A stretch of 64,000 nt of DNA from Nepenthes gracilis. Taxonomy: Eukaryota > Streptophyta > Magnoliopsida > Caryophyllales > Nepenthaceae. The stretch spans positions 12,766,001-12,830,000 of the forward strand of contig BSYO01000003.1 in assembly GCA_033239525.1 (NCBI GenBank). The letters run 5' to 3'. Below, piece after piece: positions 47,096 to 59,000 of the stretch; the first letter of the stretch is position 1, and every line of letters begins with the position of its first letter. Made by a program: the position numbers and the translations under genes. The notes beneath the pieces are model-generated. The model had not been told where the DNA came from. It was given only the letters and a program-made list of their open reading frames with translations, and did not search any database.

Positions 47096-50007
47096 TGTAA
47101 CGGCCTGATTCTAGAACATAGGAAATTCAAGTCTTCATAATCCGGTCAATGCCAGTGAGACGAAAAAAAGATAATAAGAAAAATAAATCGGCCTTAAGAT
47201 AAAATCAGTTTGACCCTTGCATGATGAAAAGAGGTCGATTTACTCGATGAAAATCGAGTCCGGCTTTACTTGATGAAAATCAAGTCCGGCCTTGTGAGAA
47301 GAAAAGCGGGCTCCTTGATGATGAAATCCAAATCGGCTTAGAAGTGAATTTCCAAACCGGCCGTAAGGTATGAGGTTGAAATCGGCCTTGAAGAGTGCAT
47401 TGTGTGTGAAGTGAGGCGAAGTAACTTTGTATGTTGAGGCCGGAGTAGATTATGGGTTCAAGAAGAAGAAGAAAGGCGAAGTTGATGTTGATGAAGGAGC
47501 TGGAGTGATGATATTGGTGAAGCGAAAGTGTGAATGCTGGATTAATATTGAAGGAAAATGTTAAAGGTAAGTAAAATCCGGTCAACACCAGTTAACTGGA
47601 ATGTGTACGAAGGAGTAATCCGGTCAACGTAAAATGTTGACCGGAAAACGTGAATGGAAGGAAGGAAGGGAAAGAGGAGAGCAATCGGTCAACGCCCGAT
47701 AGTTGACCGGAATGTATTTAAGTGAGAGGATTAAAAGCGGTCAAGGAAAATTAATGAGGAAACACTTCGGGAATGCACGACATAAATAATCTAGCTAATC
47801 ACAAAATATTTTGGAAATGTAAAATCATAAATGACACTCTTTGGAAAATGTAGAGCCATAAATAACGGACACCAAACCTAAGGGCTATAAATGAGGACTA
47901 GAGAAGTATCAGAAAATGACACTCAGTAAAAGTTTTTAGTAAAGAAAGAGCAAAATTTCACGGCAAAAGTAAAAAGGAATCCAGGCAAGAGTACTCACCT
48001 TATTTTAATATGAAGTTGTTCTGTCCTTTTATCGATATTTTTATGGTGATGTTTTAATATGTATGAAGTTTGTTTTATGTATGAAATGTGTTATGTTCAT
48101 CAAATTTAGGAAAGAATTATTCTAAGTTGCAAGCTAAAAAGAAATCCTGATGTTCTACTTAATTGTCAAATTATATAAACTTTGGTAATTGCATAGAAAT
48201 CCGGTTTCGAGGACTCCAATTTTTCCGTAAAAAGAACTTTGGATTTTGTTGCTTCGGTTTTTCTTGTATTAAAAATTGAAATCGCACTGCTGCACTTGGA
48301 ATTGAAATTGAAATCGGCTTTTGATCGAAGTCGGCCATTGGCATTTAAAAATCAAGTCGGCTTTTGGCACTTAGAAATAGAAATCGGCTTTTGGTACTTA
48401 GAAATCGAAATCGACCGTGCGTACTTGAATTGAAACCGGTCGAGAACACTTGATTTTGAAACCGGCCCTAAGTCGCATACAAAACCGGCCTTGTGCACCT
48501 GAATTCAAAACCGTCCGAGAGTGTGGAATTTGAACTCGGTTGAAGAACTCGGATTGTGAATAGAAAAGGACTCGGGCACTTAACCGAAAAGCACTCGGAT
48601 TTTGAAAATGAAAAGTACTCCGTCCATTTGAAAAAGAAAAGTACTCCGTCCCTTTAAAAGAAAAGTACTCCGTCCCTTTGAAAAGAAAAGTACTGGATTT
48701 TGAAAAGAAAAGTACTCGAAAAAGCACTCGGATTTTGAAAAGAAAAGTATTTCGGATTTTGAAAAGAAAAGCACTCCGTTTTTTTATAGATTCAGATTTT
48801 AAATGAAAAAGAACTCCGGACTTTTGATGAAAAGAACTCCGATTTTAGAACTTCGGATTTTGAAGAACTCCGTCCTTTTTGAAGAACTCCGTCCTTTTTG
48901 ATGAACTCCGCCCTTTTAGAAGAACTCCTAGTCTAAGGAAAATACTTCCTACTTTGATGAATAAGACTTATGACTTTTGATTAAAGAATCTTTGACTTTA
49001 AAATGATTAAAGGAAAGATCTTACGGACTTCAACTGATGAAGTTAAGAACAAGGCTATAAGAACAAGAAAAATATATGTAATCCGGACAGCAAGTGGAAC
49101 TCTATGACTTCCTACCTTTGAACTATGATCGATGGCCATTAAAAGATATGAACTACGAACTGAGTTTTCATTTAACTTGCTGTTAAAGATGGATGAAGGA
49201 TATTGGAGTGACACTCGAGGATTGCCTCCTGGGCCATGGGAGGGAACCTTTTGGTAGCATAAGACTGTTGGACTACGGCCCCGTATGCCGGGTTAAAGGC
49301 ATTACCTCCCGCCGCAGGGATCATAATGAGGGGATACGACTTTAGGTTGTGGGGTTACACACAATCCATCCTCGATGTTGTTTGCTCCCTTTCGGTCCCT
49401 AAAGATGATAAGAATTTCCAATGGTTTTTATGAGTTTTCAGAAGACAAGATAAGAAGAAAAGAATAAGAAAATTTTGAACTAAAGAAGAAATGACATGTT
49501 AATTTTCATCTGCTAAGTTATGAAACTCTGTTTTGATACGCTATATATATATATATATATATATATATACTTATGTTTTCTGCATGTGAGTATTCTCTTT
49601 GGACTTTGTGGCTCACTCTTGCTATTTTCGAGATGAAGAAAGGCTTATGGAGGACGAAGTTGAGTAAGATCTTATGATGTAGCTTGATGACATAAGCGCC
49701 CGAGCTAATCTAGGAAGAGCTTTATTTATCTTTTTCCTTTTGATGTTTTGAGGAAACTTGTAAAATTGTTTCGCTGTTATGAACCTATTAATGTTAGCAT
49801 GTTTCCGTGATTTTTTTGGATCTTTTGGGATTAATATGTCTAGAAAGCATCTCTTATAGTTCGGCATCATGAAATCTGTGTGTGAAAGAAAAGAAAAATT
49901 TTTATGTCCACTTAATTATTGTCTATTAATTCTAAATTAAGGTAAGGAATTTAGGCTTGACGGAGGTTCTATATGGTAAAAAAAAAAGAAAAAGCCGGTC
50001 CGTCATA
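47096..50007 (+). mobile_element. LTR3 of array
   Basis: 2912 bp, TGTAACGGCC to TCCGTCATA. Array type at all diagnostic sites. TATA box at 47886-47892; TA tract at about 49541-49569. It has several substitutions of one kind: gctgg reads ctttgg at about 49594, actggg reads cttttggg near 49822, and gctg reads cttg near 48262. Confidence 0.85.
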
Positions 50008-50203
50008 GGAATATTACCTATCAATTCAGGTCCTAATTTTTTGATTACTTATTCTTTTGAGGAAAGTTCTATCAGATTCTTTTCATAGATATCTCCATCT
50101 AGGAGATAAGATTCATCGAATTCTCAACGTAGAATTTTCCTCTAGTTATCCATCTACTTATTATCTTGCTTGCAAATTTCAGTCTTTTCATAACTTAACT
50201 TTC
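50008..50203 (-). repeat. Flank fragment of unit 4
   Basis: Same extent and junction as unit 3 (ttaactttc joined to aggacgggacc), with the same derived bases. Confidence 0.9.
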
Positions 50204-52858
50204 AGGACGGGACCATGAGATTATGTGTGGATTATCGTGAACTGAACAAAATTACCATCAAGAACAAATATCCTCTGCCAAGAATTGATGACCTCCTTGA
50301 CCAATTACAAGGAGCTTGTGTATTTTTAAAAATCGACCTTAGATCCGGATATCATCAGCTTCGGATCAGAAAGGAGGATATAGCAAAGACGGCGTTCCCG
50401 GACTAGATATGGAAATTATGAATTTGTAGTGATGCCTTTTGGGTTGACTAATGCTCCAGCCGTCTTTATGAACTTGATGAATCGAATTTTTCAACCATAC
50501 CTGGACAAGTTTGTGATCGTCTTTATTGACGACGTCCTTGTGTATTCGAAAAGCTATGAGGAACATGAGGGTCATTTACGGACTACACTCCAGATCCTTA
50601 GGGAGCATCAGCTGTTCGCCAAATTAAAAAAGTGCGAATTTTGGTTAGAGGAAGTCGGATTCCTTGGTCACGTCATCTCTAAAGAAGGGATTTCCGTCGA
50701 CCCTAAGAAAGTGGAAGCAGTGGTAAAGTGGAACCAGCCAACCTCTGTGACCGAAGTGCAAAGCTTCTTAGGCTTGGCTGGATACTGTTACAGACGGTTT
50801 GTGAAAAACTTCTCCCAAATCGCTTTGCCACTCACTTGATTAACAAAGAAGGATGCCAAGTTTGAGTGGACCAAGGATTGTGAAGAGAGTTTCGGACACT
50901 TAAAGATCGGTTAACTCTGCTCCGGTCTGACCATTCCAAATGGATCAGGAGGACTGATTATTTATTGCGATGCCCCAAAGATTGGGTTAGGCTGTGTTTT
51001 AATGCAACACGGAAGGGTAATTGTCTATGGGTCACGACAGTTGAAGGATCATGAAAGGAATTATCCAACTCACCATTTGGAATTAGCCGTAATAGTGTTT
51101 GCATTGAAAATCTGGGGGCATTTCCTATATGGTGAGAGATTCTTGGTCTACTCCGATCATAAGAGTCTAAAGTATTTATTCTCCCAGAAGGAACTGAACA
51201 TGAGGCAGAGAAGGTGGATTGAATTCCTGAAGGACTATGATTGTGAAATCCGGTACGAACCAGGAAAGGCCAATGTAGTTGCCAATGCACTAAGTAGACA
51301 ACCTGGTATTCTGGCTAGAATGCAAGTCAAGCAAATGGAAATGCTGGACTGTCTCATGTAATATGATGTCCAGCATTATGTGCAAGGAAAGCGGATGATC
51401 TTGGCGTACCTTCAAGTTCAGCCAGAGATGATAAATGAGGTAAAGGGATGTCAGGCGAATGATTCTTTCCTTGTAAAGATCATGAGTGAGCTGGACAAAG
51501 AATCCCAAAGTGATTTTCATGTTATGCTGGATGGAGCATTAAGATTTAGGAATCGGTTATGTGTGTGCGGACAACAAAGAATTAAAGGAGAAAATTCTTA
51601 AGGAAGCCCATCGATCCCGTTATACGATTCACCCAGGAGCCAGTAAGATGTATCAAGATTTACAGAAAATATTTTTGTGGAGGAATATGAAGAGGGATAT
51701 TGCAGCTTACGTGGAAAAGTGCCTTGTATGCCAACAAGTAAAGACCGAAAGAAAGCAACCGTGCAGGTTATTGCAACCAATGCCATTTCCAGTGGAAATG
51801 GGAAGACATTGCCATGGATTTTGTGACGGTTTGCCGGGACGCCGAGGAAGCATGATGCTATTTGGGTGATTGTTGACCGACTAACAAAGTCAGTCCATTT
51901 CTGGCAATCCGGACGACTTACTCGCATGATAAAGCTGGCTCGGTATCACGTAAACGAGGTTGTCGAGACTTCATGGTGTGCCGATTTCTATTGTATCAAA
52001 TAGAGACCCTCGCTTTGTTTCAAAGTTCGGAAAAGTCTACATAAAGAATTGGGGATAGAATTAAAATTCAATACCGCTTTTCATCCCCCAACCGACAACC
52101 CGATCGAAACAGACTATCCAGATCCTTGAGGATATGTTAAGGGCCTCGGTCTTAGAGATGAAAGAGGCTTGGGATAAATCATTAGCTCTAGCGAGTTTGC
52201 TTATAATAACTTGATTACGAGGCCGGCATTGGCATGGCTCCTTCGAGGCCTTGTATGGAAGAAAATGTAGGTCGCCGATTCACTTGGAGGAGCACGGAGA
52301 AAAAAGGATTTTGGGTCCAGACATTATTAAAGAGACGGCAGAAAAGATAAAGTTATTACATGAGAATCTCAGGGTAGCCCGGAGCAGACAAAAGAGCTAT
52401 GCAGATCGGAGAAGATCTGCATTAGAATTTGAAAAAGGTGATTTTATATTCCTAAAGGTGTCGCCATCCAAGGGGAAATACAGATTCGGGGTAAAAGGGA
52501 AGCTGAAGCCACGATTTATTGGCCCTTTTGAAATTCTAGAAAGGATCGGAGAAGTAGCTTACAGACTTGCACTACCTCCAAACTTGGCAGAAGTACATGA
52601 TGTGTTTCATGTATGAATGCTTCGGAGGTATGTCCATGATCCTATTCATGTAATTGAGTTTGAACCTTTGACAATTTACAAGGACCTGTCCTATGTTGAG
52701 AAACCAGTAAAAATCTTGGATCGAAAGGAACATAGATTACGCACCAAATCAATCGCTCTAAAAAGGCGCTCTGGAAGAGTCACACACCCGAAGAGGCAAC
52801 TTGGGAACGAGAGGAAGAGATTTGGAACAAATACCCGTATTTATTTTCTCGAGGTTAG
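50204..52858 (+). pseudogene. pol: Partial pol of unit 4, frameshifted
   Basis: Reverse transcriptase pieces are open at 50215-50406 and 50429-50839 ([10 protein letters not shown] present), with a break at 50396-50405 (ttcccggac for ttccggac). RNase H C-terminus is open at 51002-51361. The integrase finger is at 51561-51869, the core is broken at many places between 51760 and 52245, and the C-terminus is open at 52251-52616, followed by the shared TGA and the tail at 52617-52871. Around 50830-50940 and 51760-52245 the copy differs from unit 3 mainly at CAG/CTG/CCAGG sites. The block 51000-51540 is clean. Confidence 0.85.
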
Positions 52859-52907
52859 TAACTTTATTTAAAATTTTGAGGATGAAATTTCTATAAGTGG
52901 GGGAGAT

Positions 52908-55838
52908 TGTAACGGCCCAGATTCTAGAACATAGGAAATTCAAGTCTTCATAATCCGGTCAATGCCAGTAGACCGAAAAAAGATAATAAGAAAAATAAAT
53001 CGGCCTTAAGATAAAATCCAGTTTGACCCTTGCATGATGAAAAGAGGTCCAGATTTACTCGATGAAAATCGAGTCTGGCTTTTACTTGATGAAAATCAAG
53101 TCCGGCCTTGTGAGAAGAAAACGGGCTCCTTGATGATGAAATCCAAATCGGCTTAGAAGTGAATTTCCAAACCGGCCGTAAGGTATGAGGTTGAAATCGG
53201 CCTTGAAGAGTGCATTGTGTGTGAAGTGAGGCCGAAGTAACTTTGTATGTTGAGGCCGGAGTAGATTATGGGTTCAAGAAGAAGAAGAAAGGCCGAAGTT
53301 GATGTTGATGAAGGAGCTGGAGTGATGATATTGGTGAAGCGAAAGTGTGAATGCTGGATTAATATTGAAGGAAAATGTTAAAGGTAAGTAAAATCTGGTC
53401 AACACCAGTTGACTGGAATGTGTACGAAGGAGTAATCCGATCAACGTAAAATGTTGACCGGAAAACGTGAATGGAAGGAAGGAAGGGAAAGAGGAGAGCA
53501 ATCCGGTCAACGCCCGATAGTTGACCGGAATGTATTTAAGTGAGAGGATTAAAAGCGGTCAAGGAAAATTAATGAGGAAACACTTCGGGAATGCACGACA
53601 TAAATAATCTAGCTAATCACAAAATATTTTGGAAATGTAAAATCATAAATGACACTCTTTGGAAAATGTAGAGCCATAAATAACGGACACCAAACCTAAG
53701 GGCTATAAATGAGGACTAGAGAAGTATCAGAAAATGACACTCAGTAAAAGTTTTTAGTAAAGAAAGAGCAAAATTTCACGGCAAAAGTAAAAAGGAATCC
53801 AGGCAAGAGTACTCACCTTATTTTAATATGAAGTTGTTCTGTCCTTTTATCTGATATTTTTATGAACTGATGTTTTAATATGTATGAAGTTTGTTTTATG
53901 TATGAAATGTGTTATGTTCATCAAATTTAGGAAAGAATTATTCTAAGTTGCAAGCTTAAAAAGAAATCCTGATGTTCTACTTAATTGTCAAATTATATAA
54001 ACTTTGGTAATTGCATAGAAATCCGGTTTTCAGGACTCCAATTTTTCCGTAAAAAGAACTTTGGATTTTGTTGCTTCGGTTTTGCTGTATTAAAAATTGA
54101 AATCGGCACTGCTGCACTTGGAATTGAAATTGAAATCGGCTTTTGATCGAAGTCGGCCATTGGCATTTAAAAATCGAAGTCGGCTTTTGGCACTTAGAAA
54201 TAGAAATCGGCTTTTGGTACTTAGAAATCGAAATCGACCGTGCGTACTTGAATTCGAAACCGGTCGAGAACACTTGATTTTGAAACCGGCCCTAAGTCGC
54301 ATACAAAACCGGCCTTGTGCACCTGAATTCAAAACCGTCCGAGAGTGTGGAATTTGAACTCTGGTTGAAGAACTCCGGATTGTGAATAGAAAAGGACTCC
54401 GGGCACTTAACCGAAAAGCACTCCGGATTTTGAAAATGAAAAGTACTCCGTCCATTTGAAAAAGAAAAGTACTCCGTCCCTTTAAAAAGAAAAGTACTCC
54501 GTCCCTTTGAAAAGAAAAGTACTCTGGATTTTGAAAAGAAAAGTACTCCGAAAAAGCACTCCGGATTTTGAAAAGAAAAGTATTTCGGATTTTGAAAAGA
54601 AAAGCACTCCGTTTTTTTATAGATTCAGATTTTAAATGAAAAAGAACTCCGGACTTTTGATGAAAAGAACTCCGATTTTAGAACTTCGGATTTTGAAGAA
54701 CTCCGTCCTTTTTGAAGAACTCCGTCCTTTTTGATGAACTCCGCCCTTTTAGAAGAACTCCTAGTCTAAGGAAAATACTTCCTACTTTGATGAATAAGAC
54801 TTATGACTTTTGATTAAAGAATCTTTGACTTTAAAATGATTAAAGGAAAGATCTTACGGACTTCAACTGATGAAGTTAAGAACAAGGCTATAAGAACAAG
54901 AAAAATATATGTAATCCGGACAGCAAGTGGAACTCTATGACTTCCTACCTTTGAACTATGATCGATGGCCATTAAAAGATATGAACTACTTAACTGAGTT
55001 TTCATTTAACTTGCTGTTAAAGATGGATGAAGGATATTGGAGTGACACTCGAGGATTGCCTCCTGGGCCATGGGAGGGAACCTTTTGGTAGCATAAGACT
55101 GTTGGACTACGGCCCCGTATGCCGGGTTAAAGGCATTACCTCCCGCCGCAGGGATCATAATGAGGGGATACGACTTTAGGTTGTGGGGTTACACACAATC
55201 CATCCTCGATGTTGTTTGCTCCCTTTCGGTCCCTAAAGATGATAAGAATTTCCAATGGTTTTTATGAGTTTTCAGAAGACAAGATAAGAAGAAAAGAATA
55301 AGAAAATTTTGAACTAAAGAAGAAATGACATGTTAATTTTCGTCTGCTAAGTTATGAAACTCTGTTTTGATCTGCTTATATATATATATATATATATATA
55401 TACTTATGTTTTCTGCATGTGAGTATTCTGCTGGACTTTGTGGCTCACTCTTGCTATTTTCAGATGAAGAAAGGCTTATGGAGGACGAAGTTGAGTAAGA
55501 TCTTATGATGTAGCTTGATGACATAACTGGCCTGAGCTAATCTAGGAAGAGCTTTATTTATCTTTTTCCTTTTGATGTTTTGAGGAAACTTGTAAAATTG
55601 TTCCGCTGTTATGAACCTATTAATGTTAGCATGTTTCTGTGATTTTTTTTGGATACTGGGATTAATATGTCTAGAAAGCATCTCTTGTAGTTCGGCATCA
55701 TGAAATCCTATGTGCGAAAGAAAAGAAAAATTTTTATGTCCAGTTAATTATTGTCTATTAATTCTAAATTAAGGTAAGGAATTTAGGCTTGACGGAGGTC
55801 CTACATGGTAAAAAAAAAAAAAGACCTGCCTTAGCTCA
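52908..55838 (+). mobile_element. LTR4: 5' LTR of the gag-bearing K copy, hybrid unit/parental type
   Basis: It starts TGTAACGGCCCAGATTC. Up to 55539 it has array-type bases (no 53-bp segment; T at 55501, T at 55533, A at 55539). From 55687 it has parental bases (G at 55687, G at 55743, C at 55800). The crossover thus lies in 55539-55687, the same LTR interval as in J but with the opposite polarity. The last bases (gacctgccttagctca) are diverged from the TCCGTCACA end of LTR5. TATA box at 53704-53710; TA tract at about 55377-55402. It is followed by a primer binding site, which no other LTR of the array has. Confidence 0.9.
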
Positions 55839-55840
55839 GT

Positions 55841-55851
55841 TGGTATCGGAG
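55841..55851 (+). other. Primer binding site of K (tRNA-iMet)
   Basis: TGGTATCGGAG, the tRNA-iMet complement with one A-to-G change. It is the only primer site in the K complex. Confidence 0.85.
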
Positions 55852-56023
55852 AATAAAACTGAGATGCTTTAGGTCAATTTGAATCAACACGGAAACTTAG
55901 GACAGGATTAGTTACAGAAAAGCGTGGGGGTTGGTTTTACTTATGCTTTGGATGGAGTAAATTGTGATAGCTACCCTTGGCTAGTTGACTGACAAAAATA
56001 TTCTTTCAAAAATCAACTAATTC
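55852..56023 (+). other. Untranslated leader of K
   Basis: 172 bp between primer site and gag, much shorter than the leader of L (about 590 bp), though the first part (agatgctttaggtcaatttgaat) is homologous. No open frame. Confidence 0.6.
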
Positions 56024-59000
56024 ATGTCTAACAGAGGAAGGCGAACTGGACGGACTAACAACACTCCGGATAGAGAGGCAAGATACTTGAACCTGCTAGA
56101 CCGGATGGCTGAAGTCATAGAAGCTTTGGCTCCACCAACTCCAGTGACCACCCTAATTCCGGCTCATCAAGAGAGGTTGGTCTATGATCGTTTTACCAAC
56201 GAGCGTGTTCCTGAATTCTCAAGGGAACCCGACCCGTTGAAGGCAGACACTTGGATCCAACGATTGAAGAAGGTGTTTGTGGTAATTAAGTGTCCTGCTG
56301 AAGACATGGTTCTCTATGCCACCCATAAGCTGACGGGTGAGGCCCACCACTGGTGGAAAATGTAGAAGAGAGTTATCAATGTACTAGACCGGGATATTAG
56401 TTGGGAAATATTTGAAGCAGCATTTTTGGAGAAATATTTTCCTGCTAATCTTCGTGGACAGAAGGAGGATGAATTCCTTCCCCTAAGGCAGGGTACTCGC
56501 TCTGTGGCGGAGTACGATGCAAAGTTTACAGAGTTATCTCGTTTTGCTCCTTATATGGTAGAAGACTAGGAGAGGAAGGCTAGGAGGTTCTTTCAGGGAC
56601 TAAGGGATGATATTAGGAGGCATCTCTCAACTCTGACGTTGGCCACGTACGGAGAGGTGCTCGAGAAGGCTATTATCTATGAGAAAGAGCTGGAGAGAGG
56701 AGCATTGCTCATGCAAAGAACGTTTAGTCAAACTTCAAGGGCCAGTGCTAGTGGAGGCCCTTCTAAGACAGCAAGATCATCGAGGTCCAATGGAGAGCAG
56801 AATCGATCTGTACAGATTTCTCGAACTATGGCTAATGCTGCATGTGATCATTGCGGGAGATCACATGAAGGGAAGCCTTGCTATAAGAAGTTGGGGATTT
56901 GTTATAACTGTGGCCAGGCTGGACACATGATCAGAGACTGCCCACTCGCCAAACAAGCCCCAGGATTTAAGTCTCCTATTCCAGCTAAGGTGTTTGCTGT
57001 TTCTGCAAATGAGGCCGAAACGTCTACGGAGGTTGTAGAAGGTACACTTTCTATCTGTGGTACTTCTAGTCATGTGCTCTTTGACTATGGATCTACTCAC
57101 TCATTTGTCTCCCATGAATTCTCGAAATATCTTATGACCCTCCCTCAAGTTCTTGGCTGCCTATTGATGGTCGCCTCACCCACGGGGTCATCTGTAATTT
57201 TAAATGTAGTGTATTCGGAGTGTTCGATAGAATCAAATGGATGTGTGATGCCTATTAATCTAGTTTTGCTAGAAATGAAGGACTTCGATGCAATCTTGGG
57301 AATGGATTGGTTAGCCAGATAACATGCCAAGATTGATTGTTTCCGAAAAAGAGTAGAATTCACAATTCCTGGAAACAAGCCTTTCTATATTCAAGGAGTC
57401 CGACATAAAGAAACATCTTGCTTCATTTCGGCCCTTCATGCCAGGCACTTGATTGGTGATGGGTGTCAAGCTTATCTAGCCTTCGCTAGTGTGACTACTG
57501 AAGGTCAAGAATCTCTGGCCAAAGAGATTCCTATGGTGCGGGAATTCGAAGACATATTCCCTGATGAATTACCTAGACTTCCACCCCAGCGAGAGTTGGA
57601 ATTTGAAGTAGAATTGATGCCAGGATCAGCAGCAATATCCAAAGCACCATATCGGATGGCACCGGCCGAACTCAATGAATTGAAACAAGCAATGCAGGAA
57701 TTGTTAGATAAAGGTTTCATTTGGCCAAGTGTGTCACAATGGGGAGCACTGGTTCTCTTTGTCAGAAAGAAGGACGGGACCATGAGATTATGCGTGGATT
57801 ATTGTGAACTGAACAAAATTACCACCAAGAACAAATATCCTCTGCCAAGAATTGATGACCTCCTTGACCAATTACAAGGAGCTTGTGTATTTTCAAAAAT
57901 CGACCTTAGATCCGGATATCATCAGTTACGGATCAGAAAGGAGGATATAGCAAAGACGGCGTTCCAGACTAGATATGGGCATTATGAATTTGTAGTGATG
58001 CCTTTTGGGTTGACTAATGCTCCAGCCGTCTTTATGAACTTGATGAATCGAATTTTTCAACCATACCTGGATAAGTTTGTGATCGTCTTTATTGACGACA
58101 TCCTTGTGTATTCGAAAAGCTATGAGGAACATGAGGGGCATTTACGGACTACACTCCAGATCCTTAGGGAGCATCAGCTGTTCGCCAAATTAAAAAAGTG
58201 TGAATTTTGGTTAGAGGAAGTCGGGTTACTTGGTCACGTCTTCTCTAAAGAAGGGATTTCCGTTAACCCTAAGAAAGTGGAAGCAGTGGTAAAGTGGAAC
58301 CGGCCAACCTCTGTGACCGAAGTGCGAAGCTTTTTAGGCTTGGCTGGATACTGTAGACGGTTTGTGAAAAACTTCTCTCAAATCGCTTTGCCACTTACGC
58401 AGTTAACAAAGAAGGATGCCAAGTTTGAGTGGACCAAGGATTGTGAAGAGAGTTTCCAGACACTTAAAGATCGGTTAACTTCTGCTCCGGTCTTGACCAT
58501 TCCAAATGGATCCGGAGGACTGATTGTTTATTGCGATGCCTGAAAGATTGGGTTAGGCTGTGTTTTAATGGAACACGGAAGGGTAATTGCCTATGGGTCA
58601 CGACAATTGAAGGATCATGAAAGGAATTATCCAACTCACCATTTGGAATTAGCCGTAATAGTGTTTGCATTGAAAATCTGGGGGCATTTCCTATATGGTG
58701 AGAGATTATTGGTCTACTCCAATCATAAGAGTCTAAAGTATTTATTCTCCTAGAAGGAACTGAACATGAGGCAGAGAAGGTGGATTGAATTCCTGAAGGA
58801 CTATGATTGTGAAATCCGGTACGAACCAGGAAAGGCCAATGTAGTTGCCAATGCACTAAGTAGACAACCTGGTATTCTGGCTAGAATGCAAGTCAAGTAA
58901 ATGGAAATGCTGGACTGTCTCATGTAATATGATGTCCAGCATTATGTGCAAGGAAAGCGAATGATCTTGGCGTACCTTCAAGTTCAGCCAGAGGTGATAA

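Larger units (their letters stand above)
30050..55838 (+). repeat. Tandem array of four chimeric units (flank fragment - partial pol - LTR)
   Basis: Unit 1 is 30050-38386 (enlarged by solo LTR N and containing the N gap), unit 2 is 38387-44195 (5809 bp), unit 3 is 44196-50007 (5812 bp), unit 4 is 50008-55838 (5831 bp, with a hybrid LTR). Each unit starts with about 196 bp of antisense A-family LTR identical in extent to the sequence at 63463-63658, is joined at the same base to pol (corresponding to 57771 in K), and runs through integrase and polypurine tract into a full LTR. Units have no primer site, gag or protease. They are near-identical to one another apart from small indels but differ from K at shared positions. 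Confidence 0.9.

Noticed and set aside
30050..55838. Independent K-family insertions instead of a tandem array
   Set aside because: Independent insertions would have different target duplications and full gag. Here all units share one flank fragment, one flank-pol joint and the lack of primer site and gag.
55823..55885. tRNA-like stretch (cttagctcagttggta, an A-box match, with a weak B-box-like ttgaatc 50 bp on)
   Set aside because: The A-box is formed by the decayed LTR end plus the primer binding site, and the B-box-like part is ordinary leader sequence also found after the primer site of element L (8675-8695). No cloverleaf can be closed.
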